Shown here: piece after piece, positions 44,661 to 54,398 of the stretch | Numbering within the stretch: position 1 is the stretch's first letter | Layout of the letters: the number at the start of each line of letters is the position of its first letter | Assembly: GCA_012842745.1 (NCBI GenBank) | Contig: DUSF01000049.1 | Span: 124,001 to 188,000, forward strand | Length of the DNA: 64,000 nucleotides | Origin: Bacillus sp. (in: firmicutes) | GTDB lineage: Bacteria; Bacillota; Bacilli; Bacillales; Bacillaceae_J | Reading direction: 5' to 3' | Translations under genes and position numbers: made by a program | The notes under the pieces: generated by a model | What the model was told of the DNA's origin: nothing | The model's input: only the letters and a program-made list of their open reading frames with translations | Databases searched by the model: none

Positions 44661-45398
44661 TTAGCTCCTACCTGTTAATTTTTGTCCAACTACTTTAAGT
44701 GCAAAATGGGGCAAAGCTAGCATTCGCCGCCATCTTGAAGGCTGCTTAAGGAGACGGTAAAACCATTCCAAGTTTAACTTTTGCCAAATTTCAGGGGCTC
44801 GCTTTACTGTACCCGCGAGCACATCAAATGACCCGCCAACACCAATAAAAACACCTTTTTCTACTTCATCAAGATGCTCTGCAATCCACTTTTCCTGTCT
44901 CGGAACTCCTAAGGCAACTAAAATGAGGTCTGGCTTCGTTGCTTTTATTTCATTAATAATAGCTGGGTCTTCCCATTTAAAAAATCCGTGATGGTAGCCA
45001 GCCAGTTGCAGATTTGGATATTCTTTTCTTATTGTTTCGACTGCCTTTTCAATTGTTTCTTCTTGGGCGCCTAGCATGTAGAGCTTTAGCTTCTGTTCAT
45101 TTAAAACCGAGAGTAATTGACGCATTAAATCATAACCTGCAACCCGCTCCGGCAGCGGCTTTCCTAAAATTTGCGCTCCTTTTACTACACCGATGCCATC
45201 GGCTGTCACATAATGCGCTTTGTCGACATATTGCTTGTACGCTCGATCATCCTGTGTATTCATCACGATTTCCGGATTGGCGGTGACAACAAAGCACTTT
45301 TGTTTGTTGAGCATACGCTCTGTTAAGCGCGCTACCATATCTTTCATAGTTGTATGTATAAAATTCACACCTAATATTGAGACGAATTTATCTTCCAA
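44661..45398 (-). CDS. tagA: WecG/TagA/CpsF-family glycosyltransferase
   Basis: A 245-residue GT26 enzyme that adds the second sugar (ManNAc, typically) to undecaprenyl-PP-GlcNAc. Characteristic stretches are 'FVVTANPEIVMNTQDDRAYK', 'ADGIGVVKGAQILGKPLPER' with the catalytic Asp, 'GVPRQEKWIAEH' and 'GVGGSFDVLAGTVKRAPEIW'. The start is TTG at 45398, with GGTGA before it. A possible TTGATA-N16-TATATC promoter lies about 60 bases upstream on the minus strand. Confidence 0.92.
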   Translation of the reverse strand: MEDKFVSILGVNFIHTTMKDMVARLTERMLNKQKCFVVTANPEIVMNTQDDRAYKQYVDKAHYVTADGIGVVKGAQILGKPLPERVAGYDLMRQLLSVLNEQKLKLYMLGAQEETIEKAVETIRKEYPNLQLAGYHHGFFKWEDPAIINEIKATKPDLILVALGVPRQEKWIAEHLDEVEKGVFIGVGGSFDVLAGTVKRAPEIWQKLNLEWFYRLLKQPSRWRRMLALPHFALKVVGQKLTGRS

Positions 45399-45606
45399 AT
45401 TGTTTCACCAACTTATTTTATTTTCGTTCGCTAAATAGACGATTCGATATAATTCTACATTGAACTATATCAAAATGAACGGTAAAATGAAATATTTTAA
45501 ATGGACAGACTAACGAAATGCATTTCTTAATTTAAAAATACTGTATTTTCGCTAATACGTTTTGTAACAGCAATGTAACCAACTGGATTCCAGTACAAAA
45601 TCACAC

Positions 45607-45745
45607 TTATTGTCCGATGGAAATACTATTTTGTCCAAGAGAAGCCCTTTATTGTCCAGAAAAAAATTATATTGTCCGGATAAGAACGTTTATTGTCCGA
45701 TTGCCACTTAATGGTAAATTATGCTATATAATGAAAATTACTTTT
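45607..45745. repeat. 21-bp-period intergenic array (copy B)
   Basis: Five TTGTCC units start at 45610, 45631, 45652, 45672 and 45693 (spacings 21, 21, 20, 21), most as TTATTGTCC. The last continues CGATTGCCA and, 24 bases later, ATGAAAATTACTTTT, the same arrangement as copy A at 11841-11965. It lies in the 451-base gap (45399-45849) between tagA and the SLH glycosidase gene. The remaining bases hold the tagA upstream region and a hairpin. Confidence 0.85.
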
Positions 45746-45766
45746 ACAAAAAACATGTTCACAAAC

Positions 45767-45807
45767 AAGAATCCCTCCACAAACAATGTTTCTGTAGAGG
45801 GATTCTT
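45767..45807 (-). terminator. Terminator of the SLH phosphodiester glycosidase gene
   Basis: A 15-bp near-perfect stem AGAATCCCTCTACA / TGTGGAGGGATTCT with an 11-base loop. On the minus strand it is followed by TGTTTGTG, so the T-run is short. It lies 43 bases after the stop codon. Confidence 0.6.
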
Positions 45808-45849
45808 CCGAAATTAGTCTGATAAAAATTTACATCGCCCGCTTGCCCA

Positions 45850-48702
45850 CTATTCCGCCGTGAATTTAATGACACGTTCCATGAACGATGAAAATTCCGC
45901 ACGGGTTGTTGGCTTGGACGGTTTGAAGCTGCCATCTTCATAGCCGCCTGTAATTTTATTAGCAAGAAGGGCATCAATTGCTGTGGCTGCCCAGTGATTT
46001 GCTTTTACATCTGTAAATGTTTTGTCTGCTGCACCTTCCAATTTATAGGCGCGGGTCAAAATGACAGCCATCTCAGCTCTAGTCAGCTTTGCATCCGGCG
46101 CGAACTTTCCTACTTGTTGGCCATTAATAATGCCTGCCTCTGAAACAGCTTTAATGGCATTATAAGCATAATGTGACTTTTTCACATCATTAAATAGAAA
46201 CGGCAGGTCGCTTGCTTCGGTTAACTTGAATTCTCGGGCAATCATCGCAGCTGCCATTGCTCTTGTAATTTCGGCACTCGGTCTAAATGTTCCATCTTCA
46301 TACCCATTGATAATGCCTCTGTCACTTAAAAAGGCGATTGACTTGTAAGCCCAATGATTATTTGAAATATCCTTAAAGGAAACCGTTTGGCTTGAGTTAT
46401 TTCCATTTTCAGCAGATCCAGCAGGGGGTACTGCTCCTGTTCCACCGTTATTTCCAGCATTCCCTGCGGCTGGCGAATGATTGCTTACATATGCAGATTG
46501 CAATCCATCAAAATAAATGGCACCTTTGTTTTGTTTTTCTTTTACCGTTTCGGCAACATAGATGCGATCAAATTTCAACGGAAGCTGTAAGCCTGCTGGC
46601 ACTTGGGCGCGCACGTATTGCCAGCCAGTCCATGTTAAACCATTTTCTTCTGTAAAATTAATCGTTTGCTGTTTTCCTGCGCCATCAATAATATGGGCGC
46701 GAAGCCAATGTCCTGCTCCATCACCTTTTACCCATACACCTAACTCTTTAGGGTAGCCTTGCAATTCAATTGGCGTCTTTGCTTTTGCATAGGCAACTTT
46801 AATTCCCTCTTCCGCTGTTGTAAAATCATAATTTAATTTTAATGAATTTTTACCTTCTTGAACATCACCGCTGCCTGATGCCAGTTCTACAGATGCATTC
46901 GCTTTAGCTTGTTCAGCAGTCCAATTTGCCAATGATTCAAAGCCGTCAATAAATACAGGGTCCACGCCTACTTTTACAGGAATCGATGCTTTGTTATTTT
47001 CAAATGTTGCGATAATATTTCCTGCTGCTTTTTCCGTACCGGCCGTAAACTTACCATCAGCTGTGATTGTACCGATATTTCCATCCACAGACCACTTAAT
47101 TACAGAGCGATCAAAAACGATTGGCTCACCGCCGTTATAAATGGCGTTTGCTGTCAGTTGGATTGATTCGTTCGTGCCAATCACGACTGATTTCGGTTCG
47201 ATTTCAATTTTGTCTATTTTGTCGATTACTGTTACAGGCACCTCACCATAAGCGCCATTATAGCTGGCAAGAATTTTTCCGGTACCGGCATTTCCAGCAG
47301 TAAAGGTCATGCCATTTATTGTGCCAACATTGCCCTCAGCAGCTAGTGTAATATCACTAGCATTAACTTTGACTGGGTTAAAATATTGATCAAGCGCATA
47401 TTGAAGGTTCAATTGGACTGGTGTTCCTTTTAAAATTTTTCCGTTTGGTATTGAAAGTTTAAGAGTTTTAGGATCACTTGTTGGTGCTGAGCTAATCACT
47501 TGAAAAATTGATGAGACTTTGCGTTCGACCCCTTCAGAGGGCTTATTCACAAGTGTCGGCTGTACATTTCCAAGCGCGCGGACGGTCATTGCCGTTGAGC
47601 CGCCGCCATCAAGATTGATAGCATTATAAGCACCTAGTGAAATTAAATAGTCTGCAAGCTCCCGTAATGTCGCTCCATTACTATGTCCGTTTTGTCTACC
47701 GTCAACGGTTACTAAAAAGACTTTGTCCCCTGTCTGATTTGTAGCAATCGCTGTTCGTGGTTGCAGACTTTTTGCAAACGATTGATTTTCATCCATTGAT
47801 ATTGATACTTGTCCATTTTTTACTAACAACGGGCCTGTTCCAATCACATATTGAGCATCCTGCCAAACATCCCCTAATGAATACTGAAAATCTATCATAT
47901 CGCCAACTTGAACATTTTTTAATCTCTCGCTCCATTCTGGTCCATGCGCGGAAATTACAAAGCCATCGTATGGAATGGCAGCATTTCCACCTTCTCCGAA
48001 TCTGGAAATCTGTGAAACTGTACCAGTCATCGTTTGCCCAACATAAAGCTCCGTCGGTATTGGCATTACATTTGAAACGACAATCTCAGTTCCCCATTCG
48101 TTTGTGCCAGTTGTTTGCTTTGGAGACTTATATAAATGAATAGCGTTTTCCCCACGCTCGCCGTTGATTTTACTAATGTTTATTGAATTTCCAGCAATAT
48201 TAGCAACCACATCTAATTTATAACGGTCAATGACGGCCTTGCCATAACGGTTAATCCCAAAGGCAATCGGTTCGTTCGTTGGGCTTGTTGGCCCTTTAGT
48301 ACCTGCAATCCCAATATTAATTAATTTATTATTCTCGGCAATTAGGTTAACAGGCATTTTTCCTGCCATATCAAAAAAGCCCGCATTCGCAGCACCAATG
48401 ACAAAATGCCCTTCATAATTATTTTGCACCGCACGGTTAGAAACAGTTGTAACAGCTGTTAACGGATTTGGCAAACTGACTTCTAATGAAGTAAATGGGT
48501 CATTCAAATCAATGTTTAGTAGATTAACAGCCCTTTCGTAGCTTCCATTATACTTTTGTTCAGTATACGTAACGCCAGGCGAAACTTGTGTACTTTCTTC
48601 ACCTATCTTCGTTCCAAAGGCAAAAACCGTGCTGCCAAAGCTCTGGAATACTAGCAAAATCGACAATAAGATAGCAATCGTGTTGCGTTTTAATCGTATC
48701 AT
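45850..48702 (-). CDS. SLH-anchored phosphodiester glycosidase (NAGPA-like) protein
   Basis: A 950-residue exported protein. Order: signal peptide (1-29, ending STVFA); a phosphodiester-glycosidase (PF09992, NAGPA-like) domain at about 80-400 with 'FVIGAANAGFFDMAGKMPVN', 'RTAIATNQTGDKVFLVTVDG' and 'YNAINLDGGGSTAMTVR'; Ig-like repeats (about 405-615); a jelly-roll carbohydrate-binding-like module (about 615-765); a Gly/Asn linker; and three SLH domains (about 775-950). The SLH domains tether it to pyruvylated wall polymer. Substrate is unknown; related enzymes uncap phosphodiester-linked sugars, so a wall-polymer target is plausible. It follows the YdcF gene by 42 bases. Confidence 0.9.
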   Translation of the reverse strand: MIRLKRNTIAILLSILLVFQSFGSTVFAFGTKIGEESTQVSPGVTYTEQKYNGSYERAVNLLNIDLNDPFTSLEVSLPNPLTAVTTVSNRAVQNNYEGHFVIGAANAGFFDMAGKMPVNLIAENNKLINIGIAGTKGPTSPTNEPIAFGINRYGKAVIDRYKLDVVANIAGNSINISKINGERGENAIHLYKSPKQTTGTNEWGTEIVVSNVMPIPTELYVGQTMTGTVSQISRFGEGGNAAIPYDGFVISAHGPEWSERLKNVQVGDMIDFQYSLGDVWQDAQYVIGTGPLLVKNGQVSISMDENQSFAKSLQPRTAIATNQTGDKVFLVTVDGRQNGHSNGATLRELADYLISLGAYNAINLDGGGSTAMTVRALGNVQPTLVNKPSEGVERKVSSIFQVISSAPTSDPKTLKLSIPNGKILKGTPVQLNLQYALDQYFNPVKVNASDITLAAEGNVGTINGMTFTAGNAGTGKILASYNGAYGEVPVTVIDKIDKIEIEPKSVVIGTNESIQLTANAIYNGGEPIVFDRSVIKWSVDGNIGTITADGKFTAGTEKAAGNIIATFENNKASIPVKVGVDPVFIDGFESLANWTAEQAKANASVELASGSGDVQEGKNSLKLNYDFTTAEEGIKVAYAKAKTPIELQGYPKELGVWVKGDGAGHWLRAHIIDGAGKQQTINFTEENGLTWTGWQYVRAQVPAGLQLPLKFDRIYVAETVKEKQNKGAIYFDGLQSAYVSNHSPAAGNAGNNGGTGAVPPAGSAENGNNSSQTVSFKDISNNHWAYKSIAFLSDRGIINGYEDGTFRPSAEITRAMAAAMIAREFKLTEASDLPFLFNDVKKSHYAYNAIKAVSEAGIINGQQVGKFAPDAKLTRAEMAVILTRAYKLEGAADKTFTDVKANHWAATAIDALLANKITGGYEDGSFKPSKPTTRAEFSSFMERVIKFTAE

Positions 48703-48744
48703 TACATTCTCTCCCTTATTGGGACTAGGAACATGTCCCGTGCC

Positions 48745-49344
48745 CTAATATTTAAGCCAATAAACAACAAACTTCGCCCATTCTGTAAGAACGATTTGCT
48801 GTTTTTCGGAATCCTTCCACCAATCTTTTAAACTATCAATTCGTTCATCAGGAGCATTGGCGTATGTGAGCTTAATAGTAGTGCCTGCAAAAACTTTGTC
48901 GAAAACAAATTTGCTTCTTTTTGAATGCCAATCAGTTGTTACGATAATAGCAGATTGATAGTTTTTTTCGAGCATCAGTTTTTTAGAGTATAACGCATTT
49001 TCATAGGTACTTCTTGAGTCAGTTTCTTCCATGATTGCATCTAGAGGCACCCCTAGTTCCAATGCCAACGCTGTCATTTCCTCAACAGCCTTTGTCCGCC
49101 ACGAAAGATCTGTGCCATCGGAAAAAATTAATGCATCCGCCAAGCCTTGATTGTAAAGTTCAACAGCCCTTTTCGTACGTTCCCCTTTGATTTCCCCACC
49201 AAGAACGATAATGACATCACTTTTTTTCGCTGTCTCATCAGCAATTAAAAAATCCGCCATGTATTGCAACAACGGATTTTTTGCAATGAAACCTATTATT
49301 ATGAAGAACAATAAAACGATTGAAAAAAATTTTAACTTCCTCAT
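48745..49344 (-). CDS. YdcF/SanA-family (DUF218) membrane-anchored protein
   Basis: A 199-residue protein with one N-terminal membrane helix (about 5-24) and an extracytoplasmic DUF218 domain: 'SDVIIVLGGEIKGERTKRAV', 'ADALIFSDGTDLSW', 'EETDSRSTYENALYSKKLML' and 'AIIVTTDWHSKRSKFVF'. The family is linked to envelope integrity and possibly binds nucleotide or lipid-linked sugar; function is not defined. The ATG is immediately next to the stop of the preceding 50-codon gene. Confidence 0.88.
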   Translation of the reverse strand: MRKLKFFSIVLLFFIIIGFIAKNPLLQYMADFLIADETAKKSDVIIVLGGEIKGERTKRAVELYNQGLADALIFSDGTDLSWRTKAVEEMTALALELGVPLDAIMEETDSRSTYENALYSKKLMLEKNYQSAIIVTTDWHSKRSKFVFDKVFAGTTIKLTYANAPDERIDSLKDWWKDSEKQQIVLTEWAKFVVYWLKY

Positions 49345-49497
49345 TTACTTTGCGCCTACTGATTTCATTAGCAATATAATTTCTTCCACCATTTCCTTCG
49401 GATTATTAATGATTGATTTTTCTCCTTTTATGTAAACAGATTGAAGAATTGCTAGAAGATCGTCTTCATTTAATTTACTAACCTTCGAATCACTCAT
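49345..49497 (-). CDS. Small protein coupled to ydcF
   Basis: A 50-residue acidic protein that I do not recognise. I start it at ATG 49497 (MSDSKVSKLNEDDL), with AAGGTGA at good spacing; a longer frame upstream lacks a ribosome site. Predicted to be two short helices. Its TAA is followed directly by the ATG of the YdcF gene, suggesting coupled translation. Its strand and spacing argue that it is a real gene rather than a chance frame. Confidence 0.6.
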   Translation of the reverse strand: MSDSKVSKLNEDDLLAILQSVYIKGEKSIINNPKEMVEEIILLMKSVGAK

Positions 49498-49738
49498 TAT
49501 GTATATCACCTTCAATTCTATTACTTTTACTACTATATATATCGACAAAATCTAATCATTTTTGTCCGTTCTATTATAACATGTATGTAAAATTCTGTCT
49601 TGTTTTTGAGAAGTGTGGCACTATACTATCAAGCTACGATATTGTAGCGCGTACCACAATATAAAATTTTATATTATAATGGTTAGATAAACTTAATGTA
49701 TGGACTGTTTATGTTAAAAATTGGTGGTGTCTCATTTT

Positions 49739-51448
49739 ATGTTAGTAAACGAAATTTCAAAAGAAAAAATTACATATTGTATCGAGAATCTTCAAAATAT
49801 GTTTAATCCTAAAGTTGAACACGACTATAGAATGTTGAAACGGGGTCTTAGCTTATATAGGGATGGTGCTGTTTTTAATGCTGTTGTTGGTGGTGAAACG
49901 GTAAAAGCCAATGTTCTTGATGACAGATGCACTTATGATATAGAACTTGAGTTAGATTTTATGGAAATAAGCTTTTGTAGCTGCCAAAAAGAGGATGAGG
50001 TTTTTTGCGTGCATAAGCTTGCCACATTATTTTATTTATTTTCATTGTTCGACAGTCCCGGTGAATTTTTTAATAACTGGAAAGCGGGTTATAAATATAC
50101 ACCACTCGAAAAAAAACAACCCACGCCGAAAAAATCAATTTTTGAAGCGCCGAAAGAGAAGGAGCGGTTGTATCAAGAGGATTCACTTGAAAGCTGGCTT
50201 ACCTATTTTAATGAAAAATATGTTCAGTTCACAAAAAAAAGGGAAGCGCGAATGGCGCTCTATTGGACCCATCCCCGTAATAACAATATTGCAGAAGATC
50301 TTTATGAAACATACTACCCAAGCCTAATGGATACGCCTTTGCCTTCATCAGCTTTTGGTGAACTATTATTTCATATTCATGCGGCAATTACAGTTTTCGA
50401 AAAAATACTAGAGGCTGCCCAAGTAAGTTATGCTTCTATGTATTCAAATCATTATACCGGGAAATATGTGAATGAAATTATTTCTGATATCGTTGAGCTT
50501 GCATACAAATTAAGAAAAAGCACGTTCAAGCACACAGCTAAAGACGAAAAAGTTCTAAGCGAAACACCACAGCGGATGATGGATATTTTGCTCATGTCTA
50601 AAGATTTTCAATATGACCGCTTTTACCTTTTTCAAATTGTTACTACAAATTTAATTGATAAAAAAGAAGTGATTGATAAACTTGTCCAAAAATTCTTAGC
50701 CCGCTACAAACAGGAAGAAAAATTGAAGCAAACGGGAAAAGTGAATTTTTCATCAGAATGCCGATTGGCACTTGCACATTTTGATTTCATGCTCGAAAAA
50801 GATAAAGAGGCGATGGAACGTCTTGCTGAAGGAGCAGCAAACGAGGTTTACTACCATACAACATGGTTTAAAACGTTGGCGCAAAATAAAATATGGACTC
50901 GCTTTGAATTATGGCTTCCTTTTATCGAGGAAAAGATGAGCGCTTTTATTCAACAGTATGGTGAACAGAATCTAAAACAGCAGTTAACAACGTTCTACTT
51001 ATTTTTTATAAAAGAATATGCAAGCGAAAAAGGTGCTGGAGAGATTTTCATTAATACTTTGCATAAATGGCTCCCATACAGCCATGTTGACTTCTGTGAA
51101 TATTTATTGGAGAAAAAGGAATTCAAAAAATGGGCTGAGCTCCAGCTTTTCACTAACATGCCGATTGAAAATTTGGACCGGGAGCTGTTAAAGGAAATCG
51201 AGAGCGAAGACCGCACTTCCCTTCTTCCGCTTTATCACAATGCCGTTGAAAGGGCAATTGCGTTGAAAAGCCGCGATGCCTACAAGCAGGCAGTAAAATA
51301 TTTACGAAAGCTACGCACTCATTACAAGGCATTAAAAAAAGAAGACTTATGGAACAACTATATTCATGCGCTTTCAACAAAATATAAAAGATTAAGAGCC
51401 TTTCAAGAGGAATTGCGAAAAGGGAAAGGAAAATTAATCAATGATTAA
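49739..51448 (+). CDS. SWIM zinc-finger protein (YwqB-like)
   Basis: A 569-residue protein starting at the ATG at 49739 after GGTGGTG; the in-frame TTG at 49721 is less likely. The SWIM motif CxCx(n)CxH is at about 85-100 ('SFCSCQKEDEVFCVHKLATL'). The rest is helical and may be a protein-interaction scaffold. It overlaps the SNF2 helicase gene by eight bases. The pairing of a SWIM protein with a SNF2 helicase is conserved in Bacillus (ywqB-ywqA) and suggests a DNA-repair or remodelling complex. The divergent gap upstream contains a hairpin ATATTGT/ACAATAT and a possible TTGTTT-N16-TATACT promoter. Confidence 0.85.
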   Translation: MLVNEISKEKITYCIENLQNMFNPKVEHDYRMLKRGLSLYRDGAVFNAVVGGETVKANVLDDRCTYDIELELDFMEISFCSCQKEDEVFCVHKLATLFYLFSLFDSPGEFFNNWKAGYKYTPLEKKQPTPKKSIFEAPKEKERLYQEDSLESWLTYFNEKYVQFTKKREARMALYWTHPRNNNIAEDLYETYYPSLMDTPLPSSAFGELLFHIHAAITVFEKILEAAQVSYASMYSNHYTGKYVNEIISDIVELAYKLRKSTFKHTAKDEKVLSETPQRMMDILLMSKDFQYDRFYLFQIVTTNLIDKKEVIDKLVQKFLARYKQEEKLKQTGKVNFSSECRLALAHFDFMLEKDKEAMERLAEGAANEVYYHTTWFKTLAQNKIWTRFELWLPFIEEKMSAFIQQYGEQNLKQQLTTFYLFFIKEYASEKGAGEIFINTLHKWLPYSHVDFCEYLLEKKEFKKWAELQLFTNMPIENLDRELLKEIESEDRTSLLPLYHNAVERAIALKSRDAYKQAVKYLRKLRTHYKALKKEDLWNNYIHALSTKYKRLRAFQEELRKGKGKLIND

Positions 51449-54338
51449 AAAACAACTTCAATACGAAATTCAGATTGACTATATAGGTTCAAAACAATTT
51501 TATTTAACCGCTAAACATTTGCAGCAAAAACAACGCTTAATACCACTTGCAAATTGGCGGCCACTCTTTTTTTCTTGGCATTCTGAAAGCTATTTTGGAA
51601 CGAGCTTTCCTGAGATGAACGAAGGGGTTTTGTTGTCTTCATTTGAAACACTGCAATTCTTCTCGGAGCCTGGGCATTCCTGTTCACTTTTTTCTTTTAC
51701 ATGCAGCGAACGCGTGAAATGGCTACAAAAATGCGCACCTATTATTATGAAGGAAATTCATGAGGAGCGTTTTTTACCAGACTTTGAACAGTGGAGGACT
51801 GGTACGTTCGGTTGGAAACTAATGATGGGACTTGATGCACTTTCGCCTTCGGAAGAGCCCTCCCTGTTTACGTATGAGTTTATTCGTGAATGGGTTTCAG
51901 ATGCAATCATGGCATTCGTTGAGCACGATGAGAAGTTGGGTGCACATTGGGCTGATATTATTACAAAAAATCCGCAGTTATTGAAGGAAGGGGCTGGCTT
52001 AGATGAAGCAACCGGCTTTTTCAATGAAGAAGCGTGGTTAGAACGAATTGGCTGGATTGAAGATCAAACACCATTTACCGTTGCATTAAGATTGAGCGAG
52101 CCTGATGATGTGCTGTTGGATGGCTCGAATGAACAGCAAGACGATAATGCATGGACATTAGATATCGTTTTACGTGACAAAATTAAAACAAATCATTGGC
52201 TTGTCTGGAAAGGCAAAGAAACTGCAAACGAAGTTCCTATCGAATGGCAGGACTTCCTTGATAAAATCGACAGGAACAAGGAGTTATGGTTTCACATCGT
52301 TCCTTGGTTACAATCATCCAGCACTGAAAATGAACATGATATTATTTATACGCTTCAAGAGGCGGAAGCTTGGGTATTTTTAACCGAAGCTAGCATCGCG
52401 CTTGCCGAAGCAGGGGTTGAAGTCCTTCTTCCTTCATGGTGGCAGGAAATTCGGGCGATGAATCCGAAGTTAAAAATTCAACTGCGCTCTTCGGTTGGGT
52501 CGTCTCAACAATCACTTTTAAGTTTCCAAGCGATAAGTGATTTTGACTGGAAATTCGCAACAGGAAATGCCGAATTAAATGAGGAAGAATTCTTACAATT
52601 AGTTGAACAAAATCGACGCTTAGTCAAAGTGAACGGGAAGTGGATGAAGCTAGACCCTGCATTTATTAAACAAGTTAAAGATATTATGGGCCGCGTCAAA
52701 AAAGAAGGGCTTTCGTTCCAAGACATCCTTGCACGGGACTTCACTGCAACTGGTGGTACAGCCGAACAAGAGAACCCAGAGCTTGATAACCCACTATCGC
52801 AAATTCAAATTGGACTAAACACCCATTTAGAAAAATTACTATTTCACTTGCATAACATACCATCCATTCCTTCTATAAGAATACCAAAAAGCTTGCATGG
52901 TGAATTGCGCGCTTATCAAAAGCAAGGCGTGGAATGGCTTGTATTCCTGCGAAAATTCGGATTTGGCGCCTGTCTTGCCGACGATATGGGGTTAGGCAAA
53001 ACAGTACAGATGATTACTTATTTCTTATATATAAAAAGACATGAAAAACTAGCAATGCCGGCGCTAATTATTTGTCCAACTTCTGTCTTGGGAAACTGGC
53101 AAAGAGAATTGCAAAAATTTGCTCCTTCGCTGAAAGTTCATCTTCACTACGGTAGTTCAAGAAAGAAGAGTGAAGAATTAGCTCGTTTAGTTCAAGACTT
53201 TGATATTATTTTAACGACTTATGCGTTATCAGCTATTGATGAAGATGATTTAAAAGCAATTTCTTGGAGCACGATTTGCCTTGATGAAGCACAAAATATT
53301 AAAAATGCTTTCACGAAGCAGTCGAAAGCAATCCGGAACTTTTCTGGCCAACATCATATCGCTCTAACTGGAACGCCAATTGAAAATCGGCTGACAGAGC
53401 TTTGGACCATCTTTGATTTTATGAACAAAGGTTATTTCGGAAGCCTTACCTCTTTCTCAAAGCGATATGTGACGCCAATTGAGAAAAACAAAGATGAACA
53501 GCGTATTAAACAAGTGCAGCAGCTTGTGAAACCATTTTTACTTCGGCGTACGAAAAAAGATGAAAGCGTCAGCTTAAATCTACCAGATAAACTAGAGCAA
53601 AAGGAATACATCCCACTTACAGTTGAACAGGCCTCACTCTACGAGCAGCTTGTTCAGGATACGTTCAGCAAAATTGAAAAGCTGTCTGGTATGGAGAGGC
53701 GCGGCCTTATTTTATCGATGTTGACAAAACTGAAGCAAATTTGCAACCATCCGGCTCTCTACTTAAAAGATGACTTTTCAGATTCGGAAATGGCGATCAT
53801 TGAACAGTCTAATAAAATGGAAAAGCTTGTAGAGCTGATTGAAAATATTTTAGCTCAGGGTGAAAGTAGTTTAATCTTTACGCAATACATCGGAATGGGT
53901 AAATTAATTCAACATGTAATCAATCGGCATTTTGGGGAAACAGTTCATTTTCTGCAAGGCAGTTTAAGAAAACAGGAACGGGATACGATCATTGATTCCT
54001 TCCAAGAAGGAAAACAAAAGCTGCTTATTTTATCATTAAAAACGGGTGGAACAGGATTGAATTTGACGGCTGCCAATCATGTCATCCATTATGACCGTTG
54101 GTGGAATCCTGCCGTTGAAAATCAAGCTACTGACCGTGCATACCGAATCGGTCAAAAACGGTTTGTCCATGTTCACAAGCTCATAACAACAGGAACATTG
54201 GAAGAAAAAATTGATGAAATGATTGAAAAAAAGAAATCATTAAGCGATGAAATTATTTCCGGCGAAAACTGGATTACCGAACTTTCAACAGACGAGCTCC
54301 GCGATTTATTTACACTTCGGAAGAGTTGGAGTGAATAA
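51441..54338 (+). CDS. SNF2-family DNA helicase/ATPase (YwqA-like)
   Basis: A 965-residue double-stranded DNA translocase. The N-terminal 450 residues are a family-specific SNF2_N-associated region. The ATPase core begins near 485: Walker A 'ADDMGLGKTVQ' (about 513-523), 'LTTYALSAIDEDD', DEAQ box 'CLDEAQNIKN', 'HIALTGTPIENRLTELW', and the second lobe with 'ILSLKTGGTGLNLTAANHVI', 'DRWWNPAVENQATDRAYRIG'. All helicase motifs appear intact. It is translated in overlap with the SWIM gene and followed by a strong terminator. Confidence 0.95.
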   Translation: MIKKQLQYEIQIDYIGSKQFYLTAKHLQQKQRLIPLANWRPLFFSWHSESYFGTSFPEMNEGVLLSSFETLQFFSEPGHSCSLFSFTCSERVKWLQKCAPIIMKEIHEERFLPDFEQWRTGTFGWKLMMGLDALSPSEEPSLFTYEFIREWVSDAIMAFVEHDEKLGAHWADIITKNPQLLKEGAGLDEATGFFNEEAWLERIGWIEDQTPFTVALRLSEPDDVLLDGSNEQQDDNAWTLDIVLRDKIKTNHWLVWKGKETANEVPIEWQDFLDKIDRNKELWFHIVPWLQSSSTENEHDIIYTLQEAEAWVFLTEASIALAEAGVEVLLPSWWQEIRAMNPKLKIQLRSSVGSSQQSLLSFQAISDFDWKFATGNAELNEEEFLQLVEQNRRLVKVNGKWMKLDPAFIKQVKDIMGRVKKEGLSFQDILARDFTATGGTAEQENPELDNPLSQIQIGLNTHLEKLLFHLHNIPSIPSIRIPKSLHGELRAYQKQGVEWLVFLRKFGFGACLADDMGLGKTVQMITYFLYIKRHEKLAMPALIICPTSVLGNWQRELQKFAPSLKVHLHYGSSRKKSEELARLVQDFDIILTTYALSAIDEDDLKAISWSTICLDEAQNIKNAFTKQSKAIRNFSGQHHIALTGTPIENRLTELWTIFDFMNKGYFGSLTSFSKRYVTPIEKNKDEQRIKQVQQLVKPFLLRRTKKDESVSLNLPDKLEQKEYIPLTVEQASLYEQLVQDTFSKIEKLSGMERRGLILSMLTKLKQICNHPALYLKDDFSDSEMAIIEQSNKMEKLVELIENILAQGESSLIFTQYIGMGKLIQHVINRHFGETVHFLQGSLRKQERDTIIDSFQEGKQKLLILSLKTGGTGLNLTAANHVIHYDRWWNPAVENQATDRAYRIGQKRFVHVHKLITTGTLEEKIDEMIEKKKSLSDEIISGENWITELSTDELRDLFTLRKSWSE

Positions 54339-54341
54339 AGA

Positions 54342-54389
54342 GAGTGGGTATGGATTTTTGTTTACTGAAAATCCATACTCTTATTTTTT
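54342..54389 (+). terminator. Terminator of the SNF2 gene (possibly bidirectional)
   Basis: GAGTGGGTATGGATTTT / AAAATCCATACTC with a 9-base loop, followed by TTATTTTTTG. It lies three bases after the SNF2 stop and ten bases before the end of the convergent ssb gene, so it may serve both. Confidence 0.88.
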
Positions 54390-54398
54390 GCACAAAAT

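Noticed and set aside
45617-45817. A plus-strand frame across copy B of the 21-bp array.
   Set aside because: Same reason as copy A: periodic translation of non-coding repeats, no ribosome site, runs into a terminator hairpin.
49505-49555. A weak SigmaD-like box (GTCGATAT) upstream of the small ydcF-linked gene.
   Set aside because: The -35 does not match TAAA at correct spacing and the genes are not flagellar.
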